This document shows positions 62,732 to 64,000 of a stretch of 64,000 nt of DNA, piece after piece. Each line of letters starts with the position of its first letter. Positions within the stretch are counted from its first letter, which is position 1. Both the position numbers and the translations under genes were made by a program. Origin of the DNA: CAWJKP01 sp963843465 (GTDB taxonomy: Bacteria; Planctomycetota; Planctomycetia; Pirellulales; Thermoguttaceae); contig CAWJKP010000004.1 of assembly GCA_963843465.1 (NCBI GenBank), positions 1 to 64,000 on the forward strand, written 5' to 3'. The notes below the pieces were generated by a model, which was not told the origin of the DNA, searched no databases, and was given only the letters and a program-made list of their open reading frames with translations.

Positions 62732-64000
62732 TCACGCGACCATCTCCCGGAGCGTGTAACCGGGACGCTGAGGGCGACCCAACAGGGCGCTGGCCTGGGC
62801 GTCGCCGACGAAGTCCTCCCGGGCGGGGTCCCACGCCAACGGGCGCCCCAGCCGCAGCGCGATGTTCGACAAGTGGCAGGAACTGGCGCTGCGGTGCTGG
62901 GTGAAGACGTCGGAGATCGGCTGCTCCCGCGTCCGCACGCAGTCGAAGAAGTCGGCCATGTGATCGCCCGGGGCTCGCCCTTGGCGGAGCTCCCGGATCG
63001 CGTCGGTCAGCCAGGCATCATCGCGGCGGGTCAACTCCTCGACGGGCCTGCCCGCGAGCTTCCTGCGATTGACAAATATCCGGCCCAGCGAGCCCTCGAA
63101 CCAGATGCCGTTGTCCAGGGCCAGCCGCGGATCGGGGCAGGTCAGGGAAACCGGCAGCGGCGAGGGCTCGATCCAGGGGCCGGGGTCGGGACCGTGACGG
63201 ACCTCGATCGCGGTCCCGTCGGCAAAGGTCAGCGTGACGCAAAAGGTGGTGGCCGTGTTGTAGCAATTCTTGCCCGCCGGCAGCACGCCTTGTCCCTCGA
63301 TGCGGACCGGGCCGGTGAGCTGGTGGCCCAGGGCCCACTGGGCGATGTCGAGGTGGTGTGCGCCCCAGTCGGTCAGCTTCCCGCCCGAATACTCCAGCCA
63401 CCAGCGGAAATTGTAGTGGCAGCGCTGCGGGACGTAGGGCACCTTGGCGGCCTGGCCGAGCCAGAAGTCCCAGTTGAGGCCCGGGGGCGGCGGTTGCCCG
63501 GCGAAGGGCCCGCCACGCGGCCCGGCGCCGATCGCGCAGACGGCCCGGCTCACGCGGCCCAAGCGGCCCTTGTTGACCAGAGCCAGGGCCTTGAGGAACA
63601 GAGCCATGCTCCGCTGCTGCGTGCCGACCTGGAGCACACGGCCCGTCTGGCGGACCGTCCGGCGGACGGCCTGGCCCTCTTCGATGGTCAACGTCAGCGG
63701 CTTCTCGCAGTAGACGTCCTTGCCCGATCGCATGGCGCGGATGGCGATGGCCGCGTGCCAATGGTCGGGCGTGGCGATGGTCACCAGGTCCACGTCGGGG
63801 CGTTCCAGCAGCTTGCGGAAGTCGTCGTAGATCGCCGCCTTGCCGTCGCGGGCGAACTTCTCCGCCCGCGTGCGGTCGACGTCGCAGCAGGCGACCAGGT
63901 CGGCGTGCCGCATGGCGGCCCGGGCGATGCCCACGCCTTGTCCGCCCAGTCCGATCGCGGCGAACCCGGGCCGATCGTTCTTCGACTGGGCCTTGGCCTG
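62732..64000 (-). CDS. Gfo/Idh/MocA-family oxidoreductase (5' end beyond window)
   Basis: The frame is open to the right edge. At the window end the NAD-binding motif GFAAIGLGGQGVGIARAAM is visible, followed by ACCDVDRTRAEKFA, VTIATPDHWHAAIAIRAMRS, DVYCEKPLTLTIEEGQ (EKP motif) and GGKLTDWGAHHLDIAQWAL, the last with the conserved catalytic histidines. About 420 residues are seen; a twin-arginine leader may lie outside. These enzymes oxidise sugars or related compounds with NAD; in planctomycetes they commonly accompany sulfatases. Confidence 0.92.
   Translation of the reverse strand, partial: QAKAQSKNDRPGFAAIGLGGQGVGIARAAMRHADLVACCDVDRTRAEKFARDGKAAIYDDFRKLLERPDVDLVTIATPDHWHAAIAIRAMRSGKDVYCEKPLTLTIEEGQAVRRTVRQTGRVLQVGTQQRSMALFLKALALVNKGRLGRVSRAVCAIGAGPRGGPFAGQPPPPGLNWDFWLGQAAKVPYVPQRCHYNFRWWLEYSGGKLTDWGAHHLDIAQWALGHQLTGPVRIEGQGVLPAGKNCYNTATTFCVTLTFADGTAIEVRHGPDPGPWIEPSPLPVSLTCPDPRLALDNGIWFEGSLGRIFVNRRKLAGRPVEELTRRDDAWLTDAIRELRQGRAPGDHMADFFDCVRTREQPISDVFTQHRSASSCHLSNIALRLGRPLAWDPAREDFVGDAQASALLGRPQRPGYTLREMVA

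Overview
The window reads as a chromosomal segment of a high-GC planctomycete (Planctomycetota, probably Pirellulales-like). The evidence is the protein families present: Ser/Thr kinases fused to formylglycine-enzyme-like (FGE) domains or leucine-rich repeats, arylsulfatases, DUF1080 and DUF2330 proteins, secreted glycoside hydrolases and beta-helix proteins, and a cohesin/dockerin surface protein. Many interspersed palindromic repeats fit the same group. This assignment is inference from gene content; no rRNA gene is present.

Layout. 0-4.4 kb: the 3' part of a giant secreted repeat protein, ending in a 21-bp tandem array and an out-of-frame C-terminal tail. 4.4-8.6 kb: a DegT-type aminotransferase (frameshifted) and a ceramidase-like enzyme, flanked by what look like remnants of a prokaryotic ubiquitin-like system (a MoaD/ThiS-like tail, a cysteine-rich treble-clef-like protein, and an E1/ThiF enzyme lacking its ATP loop). 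8.6-18.2 kb: two large kinase/FGE proteins on the minus strand, both broken by frameshifts. 18.3-51.5 kb: a mosaic in which intact secreted hydrolases (sulfatase, esterase, pectate-lyase-like, YheT-like, beta-lactamase-like, GH123/GH5-like, GH71/99-like, a toroid-type lyase) alternate with gene fragments. Many fragments carry internal deletions or are fused to parts of other genes. 51.6-55.6 kb: a conserved translation cluster (tRNA-Val, thrS, infC, rpmI, rplT) with palindromic repeats in its intergenic gaps. 55.6-64 kb: sixA, a kinase with leucine-rich repeats (frameshifted), an RNase HII-like protein, a PQQ-type beta-propeller membrane protein, and a Gfo/Idh/MocA oxidoreductase that runs off the right edge.

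How the genes may work together. The secreted enzymes suggest degradation of sulfated or pectin-like polysaccharides, and the kinase/FGE and kinase/LRR proteins look like surface-linked signalling proteins. The strongest non-routine signals are (i) the decayed ubiquitin-like locus, (ii) the dense run of deletion-chimeras between 18 and 51 kb, and (iii) several palindromic repeat families, some translated in frame inside genes. About a dozen frameshifts occur, so part of the apparent decay could be sequencing or assembly error. All family names come from recognising motifs by eye; no database search was run.
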